Assembly (NCBI RefSeq): GCF_001613105.1
Contig: NZ_BDBS01000005.1
Span: 62,001-126,000 of the forward strand
Length of the DNA: 64,000 nucleotides
From: Nocardia pseudobrasiliensis NBRC 108224
GTDB lineage: Bacteria; Actinomycetota; Actinomycetes; Mycobacteriales; Mycobacteriaceae
Reading direction: 5' to 3'
In this document: positions 1-8,763 of the stretch, one piece after another
Layout: each line of letters starts with the position of its first letter
How positions within the stretch are numbered: the first letter of the stretch is position 1
The notes under the pieces: generated by a model
The model's database searches: none
The model's input: the letters and a program-made list of their open reading frames with translations, nothing else
Told to the model about the DNA's origin: nothing
Program-made: the position numbers and the translations under genes

Positions 1-517
1 CGAACATCGAATTCAACTCGGTACTGATCTTGGCGGCCTGATTGATACCGCCGCCGTTGATCAGCAGCGAGATCGACATCATCAACTGTTCCACCGATGC
101 CGCGGTGCCGGTGTGATCGGTATCGATGACATCGCCGTCGCGCAGGGCTGGACCCGACTCTCGCGCCGACGGCAGCGTGATGGCGACGAACATATCACCC
201 AGCGGCGTGGCCTGACGCAGTTCCGCGGTGGCGCCGCCCGGCAGCGAAATATCCTGCCGGATGGCCATTTCCACATCGGCGATGAAATTCGTGGTCGAGA
301 TCCGGGTGACCGCGCCGATATCGGTGCCGCCGATGCGCACATGCGCGTGATCGGGCAGATTGAGCGCATCGCGGAACGCGGCGTGCACGGTGTAACCGGG
401 CCCGCCGATTCCCGGTTTGGGCATCGGCAGATTCTGCACGGTGACCCCGCAGCCGCAGGCTCCGGCGAGGGCCGCGGTCGTGACGATGGCGGCGATGAGG
501 CGGGAAGGATTCGTCAT
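1..517 (-). CDS. mceE: MceE-like lipoprotein, 5' part only (runs off left edge)
   Basis: Fifth Mce-family protein of a minus-strand mce operon. Mce proteins form a periplasm-spanning lipid/sterol importer with the YrbE permeases. The visible 172 residues start with a short signal sequence ending in a lipobox (LAGAC, Cys about 21). They continue with the beginning of an MCE domain, including the typical RIGGTDIGAVTRI stretch. The ATG overlaps the stop of the gene before it (ATGA), so translation is probably coupled. A lipobox in the E position is normal for this family (LprK-type). The 3' end and any mceF lie outside the window. The family call is firm; the substrate cannot be told. Confidence 0.85.
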   Translation of the reverse strand, partial: MTNPSRLIAAIVTTAALAGACGCGVTVQNLPMPKPGIGGPGYTVHAAFRDALNLPDHAHVRIGGTDIGAVTRISTTNFIADVEMAIRQDISLPGGATAELRQATPLGDMFVAITLPSARESGPALRDGDVIDTDHTGTAASVEQLMMSISLLINGGGINQAAKISTELNSMF

Positions 518-1617
518 CGCTGCCCCGTGATTCCGAGAAGTGCGGCGGTGAGCCCGAAATCGGGCCCGAAATCGGCGATCTTGCCGGTCCGGCACCCGTC
601 CAGGCGCATCGCGATCCGCTCGCAGAACAGCGAGAGCGCCTCGCCGTCCAGCGCCGATTTGTCCAGCAGTCCGTGTAGTCGCAGCGCCTGATGTTCGGTG
701 CTGGTGGCATTGGCCAGATTCTCGAACAGCAGCGGTCCCACATCGACGATCTCGGTCAGATTGCGGGCGTTGGCGCGCATCTGCGCGGTGATCGCGACGA
801 AACGGCGCAGCGCCCCGGCCAATTGGTCGCGATTCTCGCCGACCACCGAGGCGGTATTGGTGACGAACGCGTCGAGCTGGGCGAGGACCGCCTGCAGGCC
901 GGGCGCTTGTCGACCCATCAGATCCATCAATTCGGTCAGCCGCCCGCTGAAATCACGAACCGTCTGATCGTTCTGCGCGATCACCTGGGTGATCTCGTTG
1001 AGTTTCACGATGGTGTTGGAGATCTGGTCCTTGTTCGCGAGCGTGGTCCGGAAGGCCGCCGACAGCGAATCCAGTGTCGCGCGCAGTTTGTCGCCATTGC
1101 CGTCGAGCAGCGGGAACAGCACCCGGCTGGCCATCGGCCCGGTCCGATTATCCCCGGCCAGGCTCGCGCCGAGCTGATCGAAGGTCTGCAGAATGCGGTC
1201 CAGCTCCACCGGAACCCTGGTGCGCGGCAATGGAATATGCGCGCCGTCGGCGAGAGTCGGACCGGATCCGGAATAGGCGGGGGCCAGTTCGATATGCCGA
1301 TTGGTGATCAGCTGCGGATTCACCAGCGCCGCCATGGCATCGGCGGGAATCCGCACATCGCGTGCGAGGGTCATGGTGACCTGGACGTAGCTGCCCTTGG
1401 CCTCGATCGAATCCACCGTGCCCACCGGCACACCGAGCACATCCACCTCGTTGCCCGCGTAGAGCCCGGCCACATTCTCGAAATCGGCGCTGATGTGCAG
1501 CCGATCGCCCAGATACCGATCCGGCAGCGAGCTCATACTGCCGGGGACCAGCGCGCAACCGGAGCCCATACCGGCGACCAGGCACATCATCAGCAGCCGC
1601 ACGATTCTCGTTCTCAT
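514..1617 (-). CDS. mceD: MceD-like Mce family protein with lipobox
   Basis: 367 aa. An N-terminal signal segment ends in GSGC (Cys about 22), which looks like a lipoprotein cleavage site. The MCE domain follows (LYAGNEVDVLGVPVGTVDSI, then LITNRHIELAP), then a long helical region predicted to line the lipid tunnel. The domain wording matches MceD of the A-F series. ATG at 1617 was chosen because it overlaps the mceC stop as ATGA; the longer reading that starts upstream runs into mceC. The short length, the lipobox and the lack of a Pro-rich tail are atypical for MceD. MceD and MceE in this operon therefore both look lipid-anchored. Confidence 0.85.
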   Translation of the reverse strand: MRTRIVRLLMMCLVAGMGSGCALVPGSMSSLPDRYLGDRLHISADFENVAGLYAGNEVDVLGVPVGTVDSIEAKGSYVQVTMTLARDVRIPADAMAALVNPQLITNRHIELAPAYSGSGPTLADGAHIPLPRTRVPVELDRILQTFDQLGASLAGDNRTGPMASRVLFPLLDGNGDKLRATLDSLSAAFRTTLANKDQISNTIVKLNEITQVIAQNDQTVRDFSGRLTELMDLMGRQAPGLQAVLAQLDAFVTNTASVVGENRDQLAGALRRFVAITAQMRANARNLTEIVDVGPLLFENLANATSTEHQALRLHGLLDKSALDGEALSLFCERIAMRLDGCRTGKIADFGPDFGLTAALLGITGQR

Positions 1618-2615
1618 CGGCACCCCTGTACGGCCTGTGCGAAACACAGCCAGTTGTCCGGGAATATCCACGGCGCGTACACCTCGCCGTAGGGCCCGTT
1701 GCCGAGCACATTGTCGAATTGGCGCAGAGCCACCGGCATGATCTCGTAGAGCCGGTCCAGATTCTCCTTGTTCTTCTCCAGCCCCTCCGACATCGTGTTG
1801 AGATCACGAATGGTCGGACCGAGCTGATCGCTGTTGTCCAAACCCATGTCCCGCAGCAGTTTCGACAGCGAGGCGACATTGTCCAGCAGCTGTTTCAGCG
1901 ATTGCTGCCGCTGCTGGACGGCCGCGCCGATGGCCTCGCCGCGGGTCAGGAGCAGCAGCACGCTGTTGCGATTGTCGGAGACCAGTTGGGATACCTGATC
2001 GAGGTTCTTCAGCAGCGAATCCACCTCGTCGCGACGGTCGTCGATGACCTTGGCCAGCGCCCCGATGCTGTCGAGGGCCTGCACCGCCAGCTGCGGGGAA
2101 TCGCCCAGCTGCCGGTTCAGGGTGTCCAGTGCGGTGCGCAGCCGCTGCGGGTCGATGCGTTCGATCCGCTCGAAGGAGGATTTGTACTGCGGATCCTGGA
2201 TCACCTTGCCCAGGTTGTAGGGAACCGTGGTGTGGTCGAGGCGAATCCGATTGTCGGGCAGGCCCTTTCCATTACCAGGTGTCAGATCGATGTGCAGGCG
2301 GCCGAGGATGGTCTCCATCTTCACCGCCGCCCGCGCGTCCGGACCCAACCGCAGATCGCGGCGGACCGACAGATCGACGATCACCTTGTCGCCGTCGAGC
2401 CGGACCGCGCGTACCGCGCCGACCTCGATGCCGGAGACATCGACCGTCGCACCCGCGCGCAGCCCGGCCGCCTGGGCGAATTCGGCGCGTACGATCTTGT
2501 CGCCCAGCCGGGCCTGGGTCAGCGCGCTGGATCCCGCGAGCAGAATCGCCACGGTCGCGGCGGCCGCGAGCCCCAGCCGCAACTGCCTGTTGCGCGGGAA
2601 GCCGAACCCTCTCAT
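1614..2615 (-). CDS. mceC: MceC-like Mce family protein
   Basis: 333 aa. An N-terminal transmembrane/signal anchor (about residues 12-32) is followed by an MCE domain with AGLRAGATVDVSGIEVGAV and ILGRLHIDLTP, typical of MceC. A helical region and a short C-terminal tail follow. ATGA overlaps at both ends couple it to mceB and mceD. It lacks the proline-rich extension often seen on mycobacterial MceC; in this operon the Pro-rich tail is on MceA. It should work in the cell envelope as one subunit of the hetero-oligomeric Mce lipid-transport tube. Confidence 0.87.
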   Translation of the reverse strand: MRGFGFPRNRQLRLGLAAAATVAILLAGSSALTQARLGDKIVRAEFAQAAGLRAGATVDVSGIEVGAVRAVRLDGDKVIVDLSVRRDLRLGPDARAAVKMETILGRLHIDLTPGNGKGLPDNRIRLDHTTVPYNLGKVIQDPQYKSSFERIERIDPQRLRTALDTLNRQLGDSPQLAVQALDSIGALAKVIDDRRDEVDSLLKNLDQVSQLVSDNRNSVLLLLTRGEAIGAAVQQRQQSLKQLLDNVASLSKLLRDMGLDNSDQLGPTIRDLNTMSEGLEKNKENLDRLYEIMPVALRQFDNVLGNGPYGEVYAPWIFPDNWLCFAQAVQGCR

Positions 2616-3634
2616 CGGCACACCTCCGAATGCGAATTTCCGCCGACCTGCGAGAACAGGCCGGGTGGCAGCAGAACACCCCACAGCGAGACGTCCAGGC
2701 CGCAGATGTAGGCGTTGCCGTACGCCCCGTAGCTGGAGAACTGCGCGACCCGGTTCAGCATGTCCGGCAGTTCGACCGCGGCCTTGTCCAGTGACGCCCC
2801 GTTGAGCAGCAGCAGTGCGATACCCGTTGTCGCCTTGTTCTGCGCGGCCGCCATCCCGGGCTGTACCCGCGCGACCAGATCCACCAGCGAATCGGTCGCG
2901 GTGGCCACGTGATCCACCGAGGACTTCAGCGCCTCACCCTGGGAGTAGAGACCGTCCATGAGCGAACGGGCTTGGGTGATAAGGGTTTCCAGCTCGCCGC
3001 TGCGATGTGCGAGTCCGGCGATGACCGAGCTGAGATTGGTCACCACATCGCCGAGAATCTTGTCGCGCTCGCCGAAGGTGCTCGCCAGCTGCGCGGCCTG
3101 GGTGATCAGGGCGCTGAGCGACACCTGATTGCCCTGCAGCGCCTGGATCAGGGTCTCCGACAGTGAGTTCACCTGATCGGGTTGCAGCACGCCGAACAGC
3201 GGCTCGAAGCCGGACAGCAATGCGGAGACGTCGAAGGAGGGTTCGGTGCGTTCGATCGGTATGCGCGCGCCCGGTTCGAGGGGTGCGCCCGCGTCCGGCC
3301 CGGGCGTCAGTGCGATATAACGCTGGCCGATCAGATTCTGGTATCGGACAAGGGCCTTCGTCGTGGTGGTGGGATGCTGCGCGGCCTCGATGCGGAAATC
3401 GACCCGCGCCCGGTAGTCGGCCTCGAAGTCGATTCGATCGACTCGGCCGACGCGGACCCCGGCCATCCGGATGTCATCGCCGACCCGCAGCCCCAGCACA
3501 TCGGAGAAGATCGCCGAATAGCTGTGCGTGGCACCGGAAACCGAGCGTTGTAGGGTGGACCAGATGGTGTAGGTCAGCACGATCGCGATCACGGCGAAGG
3601 CGCTGAAGCCGACCAGTGCTCGACCGGATTTCAT
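2612..3634 (-). CDS. mceB: MceB-like Mce family protein
   Basis: 340 aa, starting MKSGRALVGF with one N-terminal membrane anchor. The MCE domain contains LRVGDDIRMAGVRVGRVD and LIGQRYIALTP. A helical stretch follows, then a C-terminal part (GNAYICGLDVSLWGVLLPPG) typical of MceB. ATG at 3634 overlaps the mceA stop (ATGA). The longer open frame reaching back to 4150 is antisense-of-frame read-through inside mceA and was not used. Envelope-located subunit of the Mce complex. Confidence 0.88.
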   Translation of the reverse strand: MKSGRALVGFSAFAVIAIVLTYTIWSTLQRSVSGATHSYSAIFSDVLGLRVGDDIRMAGVRVGRVDRIDFEADYRARVDFRIEAAQHPTTTTKALVRYQNLIGQRYIALTPGPDAGAPLEPGARIPIERTEPSFDVSALLSGFEPLFGVLQPDQVNSLSETLIQALQGNQVSLSALITQAAQLASTFGERDKILGDVVTNLSSVIAGLAHRSGELETLITQARSLMDGLYSQGEALKSSVDHVATATDSLVDLVARVQPGMAAAQNKATTGIALLLLNGASLDKAAVELPDMLNRVAQFSSYGAYGNAYICGLDVSLWGVLLPPGLFSQVGGNSHSEVCR

Positions 3635-5109
3635 TGTCCCGCAGCCCCTTCGGTGACGGTGAGATGGCCACCGGCCAGTACGGGGCCGAGCAGCAGGAGT
3701 TGTGCCGTATTCGGATGCCCGCCGACGATCGCCGCCACCGCGTCGGGGCCGCGTAGTGCGGCCGGGTGCACGGCCGCGGGGGCGGTGAGACCCGGGATCA
3801 GCGGTGCGCCGGGAACTCCGGCGAGCGGCGGCTGGGCGGGTCCGGCGGCGTTCCCCGGGCCTGTACCGGGTGTGACCGCGGCGGGCGGAAAGCCGGGGAT
3901 GCCCATCGGCAGCGGACCGAACGGAGGCAGCCCGGGAATGGCCCCCGGGATCGGGCCGGGCGCGGGTATCACCGGTCGCGGCCCCGCGGCATCGAGCCAA
4001 CCGGGCAGCAGCTGCGGTGGATACTGCTGCGGCGGAGCCGAATTCGGAACGCTCACCCCGCCGCAGCGTGGACCGTACAGCTCGCCGTAATGCGGGCAGT
4101 CCTTCGCCGTGTACTGCTGGAACGGAGTGAACGAGACATCCATCGTCCATACCATCTGCCGCTTGGGCCCCCAGCGAAACGTGGTGTTCAGCCGCTGCAG
4201 CGCGGTATTGAGATTCGCGGCGGTGAAGGGGAGGGCGTCGGGATCGCGCGCCAGCCCGCCGAACAGGTCGTCCAGCCCGGATACCAGATATTTCCCGGCA
4301 TCGGGATTGCGGGCGAACAGCGTGTTCACCGAATCCACCGCGCCGGAGGCATTGCCCAGCAGCGCGATCAGATTCGCGCGCCGGTCGGCCAGGGTGCGGG
4401 CGGTGGTCACCGAATCCGACAGCACCCCGACCAGATCCGGCGCCGAGACGCTCAACGCCGTGGCCGCGCGCCCCAGATCTCCGAGCAGATCGCCGATCCG
4501 GGGAATCTGGTGCACCTGGGTGAGCCAGTTGTCCAACCGCTGCACCGTGGAACCCGGTGCCCGCGCGGAACCGTCGAGGGCCTCCGACAGCGTGGCCAGC
4601 ACCCGGCCCAGCTTCTCCGGCGCAATCGTGGTCAGCACCGTGCGCAGGACGTTCAAGGTGGTCTGCAACTGGATGGTGGCCGCGCCGGTGTCCTCCGGAA
4701 TGTTCGCTCCCGCAGTCAACTTCGCGGTCGTCGCGCCATTGTCCACCAATTCGATCGCGGTGACGCCGAAGATATTGTTCGGTATGACCCGCGCGGTCAC
4801 ATTCGCCGGAATCGTCGACGCCACAGCGGGTTTCAACGCCAGATCCACCCGCTGGCGCGCCCCCTTGGCCACCACCTCGACCGAATCGACGGTACCGATC
4901 ACCATGCCGCGGAACTTCACATCGGCATGGGCGGGCAACCCGTCCCCGGTACTGGTCAGCAGGGCCGTCGCGGTGACCCGGTCGGTGAAATGGCCGGTGT
5001 AGCGCAGCATGAGCAGATACAGCGCCGCGGCGATCACGAGGATCATCGTCAGACCGGAGACGGTGAGCCGCAGGGCCGAGGGCCCGCGTCCGCTGGGATC
5101 GAGGAGCAC
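3631..5109 (-). CDS. mceA: MceA-like Mce family protein with Pro/Gly-rich tail
   Basis: 492 aa from a GTG at 5109, eight bases after the yrbEB stop, with GGGTAGG just upstream. The reading frame extends further upstream but would overlap yrbEB. Layout: transmembrane anchor about residues 12-32; MCE domain (LPAHADVKFRGMVIGTVDSV, then IPNNIFGVTAIEL); long helical region; the MceA-type segment YTAKDCPHYGELYGPRCGG; and about 130 residues rich in Pro, Gly and Ala. First mce gene after the permease pair, the standard mceA position. The Pro-rich tail is probably an extended periplasmic segment. Confidence 0.88.
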   Translation of the reverse strand: MLLDPSGRGPSALRLTVSGLTMILVIAAALYLLMLRYTGHFTDRVTATALLTSTGDGLPAHADVKFRGMVIGTVDSVEVVAKGARQRVDLALKPAVASTIPANVTARVIPNNIFGVTAIELVDNGATTAKLTAGANIPEDTGAATIQLQTTLNVLRTVLTTIAPEKLGRVLATLSEALDGSARAPGSTVQRLDNWLTQVHQIPRIGDLLGDLGRAATALSVSAPDLVGVLSDSVTTARTLADRRANLIALLGNASGAVDSVNTLFARNPDAGKYLVSGLDDLFGGLARDPDALPFTAANLNTALQRLNTTFRWGPKRQMVWTMDVSFTPFQQYTAKDCPHYGELYGPRCGGVSVPNSAPPQQYPPQLLPGWLDAAGPRPVIPAPGPIPGAIPGLPPFGPLPMGIPGFPPAAVTPGTGPGNAAGPAQPPLAGVPGAPLIPGLTAPAAVHPAALRGPDAVAAIVGGHPNTAQLLLLGPVLAGGHLTVTEGAAGQ

Positions 5110-5117
5110 GGCCGCAC

Positions 5118-5981
5118 CTACCCGGAGATTCGGAAGCCGGGGTCGATACCCCAGATCGCCAGGGTCAGAAACAGATTCGCGAAGACCATCACGACGATCA
5201 CCATCTTGATCGCCCGCCCGGCCGCGACCCCGACGCCCTCGGGGCCGCCGGTGGCGACGAAGCCGTGATAGCACTGGATGAAGGTGGCCAGCAGGGTGAA
5301 GACCACGACCTTCAGCAGTGAACAGAACACGTCGCTGCCGATGAGGAACTGGAAGAAGTAGTGGTCGTAGGTGCCCGCGGTGGCGCCGCCGAGGAACAGC
5401 ACGGTCAGCTTGGTCGCCAGGTACGCCGCGGCCAGACCGACGGTGTAGAGCGGGACGATGGTCACCGTGGCCGCGATCATGCGGGTGCTCACCAGATACG
5501 GAAGCGGCCGGATCGCAATGGATTCCAGCGCGTCGATCTCCTCGGAGATACGCATGGATCCCAGCTGCGCGGTGAACCGGCAACCGGATTGGATGGCGAA
5601 GGCGAGCGTGGCCAGGATCGGGGCCAGCTCGCGGGTGGTGGCGAAGCCGGAGATCGCGCCGGTGAGCGGGCTCATGGTGAGCAGATTCAGCGCGGTGAAC
5701 GACTCCATTCCGACGATGATTCCGCCGAAGGCGCACAGGATGAACACCACGCCGACCGTCCCGCCGCCCACGATCAGTGAGCCGTTGCCCCAGCCGACAT
5801 CGGCGGTCAGGCGGGCCACCTCGCGCCGATAGTGCCTCAGCGCGAACGGAATCGCCGCCAGCGCCTGGACGAAGGTCAGCGCCTGATGGCCCAGCCGCTG
5901 ATTGGCGTGCACCGGCGTCAGCGCGGCGGCCCCGACCGCGCGCAGCGGCCGCACGGCCGGTGGGATATAGGAACTGGCCAT
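5118..5981 (-). CDS. yrbEB: YrbEB-like MlaE-family permease
   Basis: 287 aa multi-membrane-spanning protein of the MlaE/YrbE family, the inner-membrane permease half of an Mce importer. Visible landmarks are the EEIDALESIAIRPLPYLV stretch, equivalent to the conserved E-E-I-D-A motif thought to contact the ATPase, and the C-terminal hydrophobic segments. It starts one base after the yrbEA stop. The ATPase MceG is normally encoded elsewhere and none is in this window. Confidence is high for the family, since yrbEA and yrbEB always precede mceA. Confidence 0.92.
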   Translation of the reverse strand: MASSYIPPAVRPLRAVGAAALTPVHANQRLGHQALTFVQALAAIPFALRHYRREVARLTADVGWGNGSLIVGGGTVGVVFILCAFGGIIVGMESFTALNLLTMSPLTGAISGFATTRELAPILATLAFAIQSGCRFTAQLGSMRISEEIDALESIAIRPLPYLVSTRMIAATVTIVPLYTVGLAAAYLATKLTVLFLGGATAGTYDHYFFQFLIGSDVFCSLLKVVVFTLLATFIQCYHGFVATGGPEGVGVAAGRAIKMVIVVMVFANLFLTLAIWGIDPGFRISG

Positions 5982-5982
5982 C

Positions 5983-6831
5983 TCAGACCACCTTCGTGGG
6001 GAACAGTGTGTTGTACAGCTGGGTGAGAATGATGTTGGTGGCGAACAACATCAGCGCCGAGCTGACCACCGCGGAGTTCACCGCATTGGCCACCCCGCCC
6101 GGCCCGCCGCGGGCGTGCAGACCGATATCGCAGGCGATGATCGCGGTCAGCACACCGAAGATCGCGGCCTTGGCCAGCGCGACGATCAGATCGTTCGCCA
6201 CCGCGAACGAGGCGAACGAGCCGATGAACGAGCCCGGCGTGCCCGACTGGGCATAGACGTTGAACAGATACGCCGTGGCGAAGCCGACGAAGACGATGAA
6301 GCCGCACAGCAGCATGCTCACCAGCACGGCCGCGGCCAGCCGCGGCGCGACCAGCCGTCGCACCGGATTCACGCCCATCACCATCATGGCGTCGATCTCC
6401 TCGCGAATCGTGCGCGAGCCGAGATCGGCGCAGATGGCCGAGCCGACCGCCCCCGCGATCATGAGCGCCGACACCAGCGGCGCGCCCTGGCGAATGATGC
6501 CCAGCCCCGCGACCGCGCCGATGAACGTCGTCGCGCCGACCTGATCGACCAGCGCACCGACCTGGATGGACACCACGACCGCGATCGGGATGGCCACGAA
6601 TACCGTCGGCGCGGCGGAGACATTGGCCATGAACGCGCACTGCCGGATGAACTCCTGGAACGGGAACCGCCGCTGCGCCACCGCGAGGAACAACTGAACG
6701 AAGGCCTCGCGGCCCAGCCCCACCTGGCGGCCGAGCGTCTCGAGCGACCGCTGGGGGTGGCGACGCCACAACCCCGTCGCCGTGGCGGCGATCCAGCGCA
6801 GCTCGGAATCTTCGGGAAGGGTGGAAGTCAC
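5983..6831 (-). CDS. yrbEA: YrbEA-like MlaE-family permease
   Basis: 282 aa MlaE-family permease, partner of YrbEB. It carries the family motif REEIDAMMVMGVNPVRRLV around residue 145 and five or so hydrophobic segments. ATG at 6831 follows the small membrane protein gene by 16 bases, so the operon probably begins with that small gene pair. Known role of the family: membrane channel for lipid import driven by the MceG ATPase. Confidence 0.92.
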   Translation of the reverse strand: MTSTLPEDSELRWIAATATGLWRRHPQRSLETLGRQVGLGREAFVQLFLAVAQRRFPFQEFIRQCAFMANVSAAPTVFVAIPIAVVVSIQVGALVDQVGATTFIGAVAGLGIIRQGAPLVSALMIAGAVGSAICADLGSRTIREEIDAMMVMGVNPVRRLVAPRLAAAVLVSMLLCGFIVFVGFATAYLFNVYAQSGTPGSFIGSFASFAVANDLIVALAKAAIFGVLTAIIACDIGLHARGGPGGVANAVNSAVVSSALMLFATNIILTQLYNTLFPTKVV

Positions 6832-6847
6832 CGAAAATCAACCCCTT

Positions 6848-7027
6848 TCAGGCCGCGAGCCGGTGGTCCAGCAGCACCAGCGCGAATCCGACGGCGACCG
6901 CGCCGGCTGCGGCCACGCTCGACACCGCCAGCCACAGCCCGGCGCGCAGGACGGGATTGACGCGCATCCGCCCGCCGAGGATTTTGACCACGATCACGAT
7001 CAGGTCGATGAGCCACACCAGCGCCAT
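6848..7027 (-). CDS. small membrane protein leading the mce operon
   Basis: 59 aa, two hydrophobic stretches (LVWLIDLIVIVVKIL and AVSSVAAAGAVAVGFALVLL) joined by a short basic loop. The start at 7027 was chosen because it overlaps the stop of the gene before it as TGATG; the longer reading from 7147 overlaps that gene too far. Position at the head of the mce operon and coupling on the upstream side suggest co-expression with the transporter. I do not recognise a named family. Confidence 0.65.
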   Translation of the reverse strand: MALVWLIDLIVIVVKILGGRMRVNPVLRAGLWLAVSSVAAAGAVAVGFALVLLDHRLAA

Positions 7028-7269
7028 CACGTCATGCACACATTCGAGAAGGTGAGTACCGGCCAGCACACGATCGAGCCCAGGAACGAGATCACCACGT
7101 CCGGGCCGTGCAGCTGCTTCAGGTGCGAGGTGTGGGTGAGGGTCCACACCAACCCGACGAGGCCGTAGGGGATGGCGAGAATGACCAGCGTCCCGAGGAA
7201 TTCCGAGACCTTCATCTCGTAGGCGAGCAATCGGTCCAGCCGCTTGAGCATGCCGCGTATGTTATGCAC
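7027..7269 (-). CDS. small two-TM membrane protein, first gene of mce operon
   Basis: 80 aa from a GTG at 7269 with GGAGA eight bases upstream; an ATG at 7251 is possible but lacks a ribosome site. A basic amphipathic start is followed by two transmembrane segments (FLGTLVILAIPYGLVGLVWTL and VVISFLGSIVCWPVLTF). It is followed by a second small membrane gene at a TGATG junction and then yrbEA. The 81-base divergent gap to the MpaB gene should hold the operon promoter. Function unknown; presumably accessory to Mce. Confidence 0.65.
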   Translation of the reverse strand: MHNIRGMLKRLDRLLAYEMKVSEFLGTLVILAIPYGLVGLVWTLTHTSHLKQLHGPDVVISFLGSIVCWPVLTFSNVCMT

Positions 7270-7350
7270 GATTCTCCGGATGATTGGGCGTTTTCAGAGA
7301 AGTCAGGACGTATCTTCACGCGAATGAAGTTATGGCTTATTCTCTACGCA

Positions 7351-8214
7351 ATGACCATCGACCTGACCCGCATCGCGATTCCGGCGGTGCATCGCACGGG
7401 GACCAAGCGCCCGCCGCGGCTGCGGGACGCCCTGGACTTCTGGATGTTCGCGGGATCCGCGGCCAATGTGGCTATGCAGATGTGCCGTCCCGGGGTCGGG
7501 CACGGCGTCGCCGACAGCAAGGTCGAATCGGGTGCGCTCATGGTGCACCCCTGGAAGCGACTCCGCACCACGGCGTCGTACCTGGCCGTGGCGATTCTCG
7601 GCAGCGAGGCGGAGAAGCGGGCGTTCCGCGAGGCCGTGGATGTGGCGCATCGCCGGGTCCGCTCCGATCCAGGCGCGGCCGTGAAGTACAACGCCTTCGA
7701 CCGCGATCTGCAACTGTGGGTGGCGGCGTGCCTGTATGTCGGCTTCGAGGACGCCTACCAACTACTGCACGGCAAGCTGAATCCCGAACAGGCCGAAGCC
7801 TTTTACGCGACCTCGGCGACATTGGGCACCACCCTGCAGGTCCCGTTGTCGATGTGGCCCGCGACGCGGACCGAATTCGACGTGTACTGGAACGACGCTG
7901 CCGGGCTCGCGATCGTCGACGACCGGATCCGCGGCTATCTCGACGATCTGCTGCATCTGCGGATGATCGCGTGGCCGCTGCGCCTGATCTTCGGTGGGCT
8001 GCTGCGGTTTCTGACCGCGGGCTTCCTCGCGCCGCATTTCCGCGAACAGCTGCGCGTCGAATGGACGGCCGCCGATCAGCGCCGCTTCGAGCATCTGTTC
8101 CTGTTCGTGGGCTTCGTCAATCGGTTCATTCCGCGGTTCCTGCGTTTCGCCGGAACATATTCCATGATGGGCGACGTCCGGCGGCGGCTGCGCCGGCAGC
8201 GCCCGCTGATCTGA
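7351..8214 (+). CDS. oxygenase MpaB / DUF2236 family protein
   Basis: 287 aa from ATG 7351 (ATG 7324 is also in frame; neither has a clear ribosome site). It matches the MpaB/latex-clearing-protein-like family of predicted b-type heme oxygenases: HPWKRLRTTASY near residue 60, then VAHRRVRSDPG, DRDLQLWVAACLYVGF and YATSATLGTTLQVP. In relatives with known structure an Arg-Thr pair and a downstream His line the heme pocket. The R-x-x-x-T of KRLRTT and the His of AHRRV are candidates. Most relatives I recall read LWVHATL where this one has LWVAACL, so one usual His is absent. Substrate unknown. Confidence 0.72.
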   Translation: MTIDLTRIAIPAVHRTGTKRPPRLRDALDFWMFAGSAANVAMQMCRPGVGHGVADSKVESGALMVHPWKRLRTTASYLAVAILGSEAEKRAFREAVDVAHRRVRSDPGAAVKYNAFDRDLQLWVAACLYVGFEDAYQLLHGKLNPEQAEAFYATSATLGTTLQVPLSMWPATRTEFDVYWNDAAGLAIVDDRIRGYLDDLLHLRMIAWPLRLIFGGLLRFLTAGFLAPHFREQLRVEWTAADQRRFEHLFLFVGFVNRFIPRFLRFAGTYSMMGDVRRRLRRQRPLI

Positions 8215-8322
8215 ACGCCTCCGATATCGAAATTGCATCGGTTCGTACGGATGTACTGGTTCGGCCGGTTGTGCGCCCCGTAGGCTCCGCAGGATCCCGC
8301 ACCTCATCCGAACGGAGCCGCC

Positions 8323-8763
8323 ATGCGCACGGTGGACCTGGAACGCACCATCCAGGCGCCCATCACCGACGTATTCGATTGGCTGACCGATGCCACGAAC
8401 TATCAACGGACACCGCTGATTCGGCGGGTCACCCTGGTGCGCCCGGGCGATGTCTCCGAGCACGGGACCGGAGCCGTCCGACTACTCGTGACGCCGTTGA
8501 TGCGCCTCACCGAGGAGATCGTGGAATACGATCCGCCGCGGCTGATGCGCTACAAGATCCTGCGTTCGGTGCCGCCGCTGCGCTCGCAGGACGGCTTCCT
8601 GGCCTTCGCCACCGAGGGCGGGGCCACCCGCGTGCACTGGCACACCCAATTCGAGGTCGCCGCACCGCTTTTGAGCCCGATGTGGACACTGGTGCTGATG
8701 CCGTGGGTTTCGGTGGGCATCCGCTCGGTGCTCGCGCGCGCCGATCACGAACTGAGGCGCTGA
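8323..8763 (+). CDS. SRPBCC (START-like) family protein
   Basis: 146 aa. It begins RTVDLERTIQAPITDVFDWL, the standard first strand and helix of the START/SRPBCC fold that encloses a hydrophobic ligand. It continues with YDPPRLMRYKI and a final helix, and has full family length. GGAG eight bases before the ATG. It follows the MpaB-like gene by about 110 bases on the same strand and ends exactly where the opposite-strand peptidase ends (no gap). Ligand unknown; probably cytosolic lipid or polyketide binding. Confidence 0.75.
   Translation: MRTVDLERTIQAPITDVFDWLTDATNYQRTPLIRRVTLVRPGDVSEHGTGAVRLLVTPLMRLTEEIVEYDPPRLMRYKILRSVPPLRSQDGFLAFATEGGATRVHWHTQFEVAAPLLSPMWTLVLMPWVSVGIRSVLARADHELRR

Noticed and set aside
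691-5268. Long plus-strand frames across the mce operon
   Set aside because: Arginine/histidine-rich translations without family similarity, lying over well-supported mce genes; GC-bias shadows.
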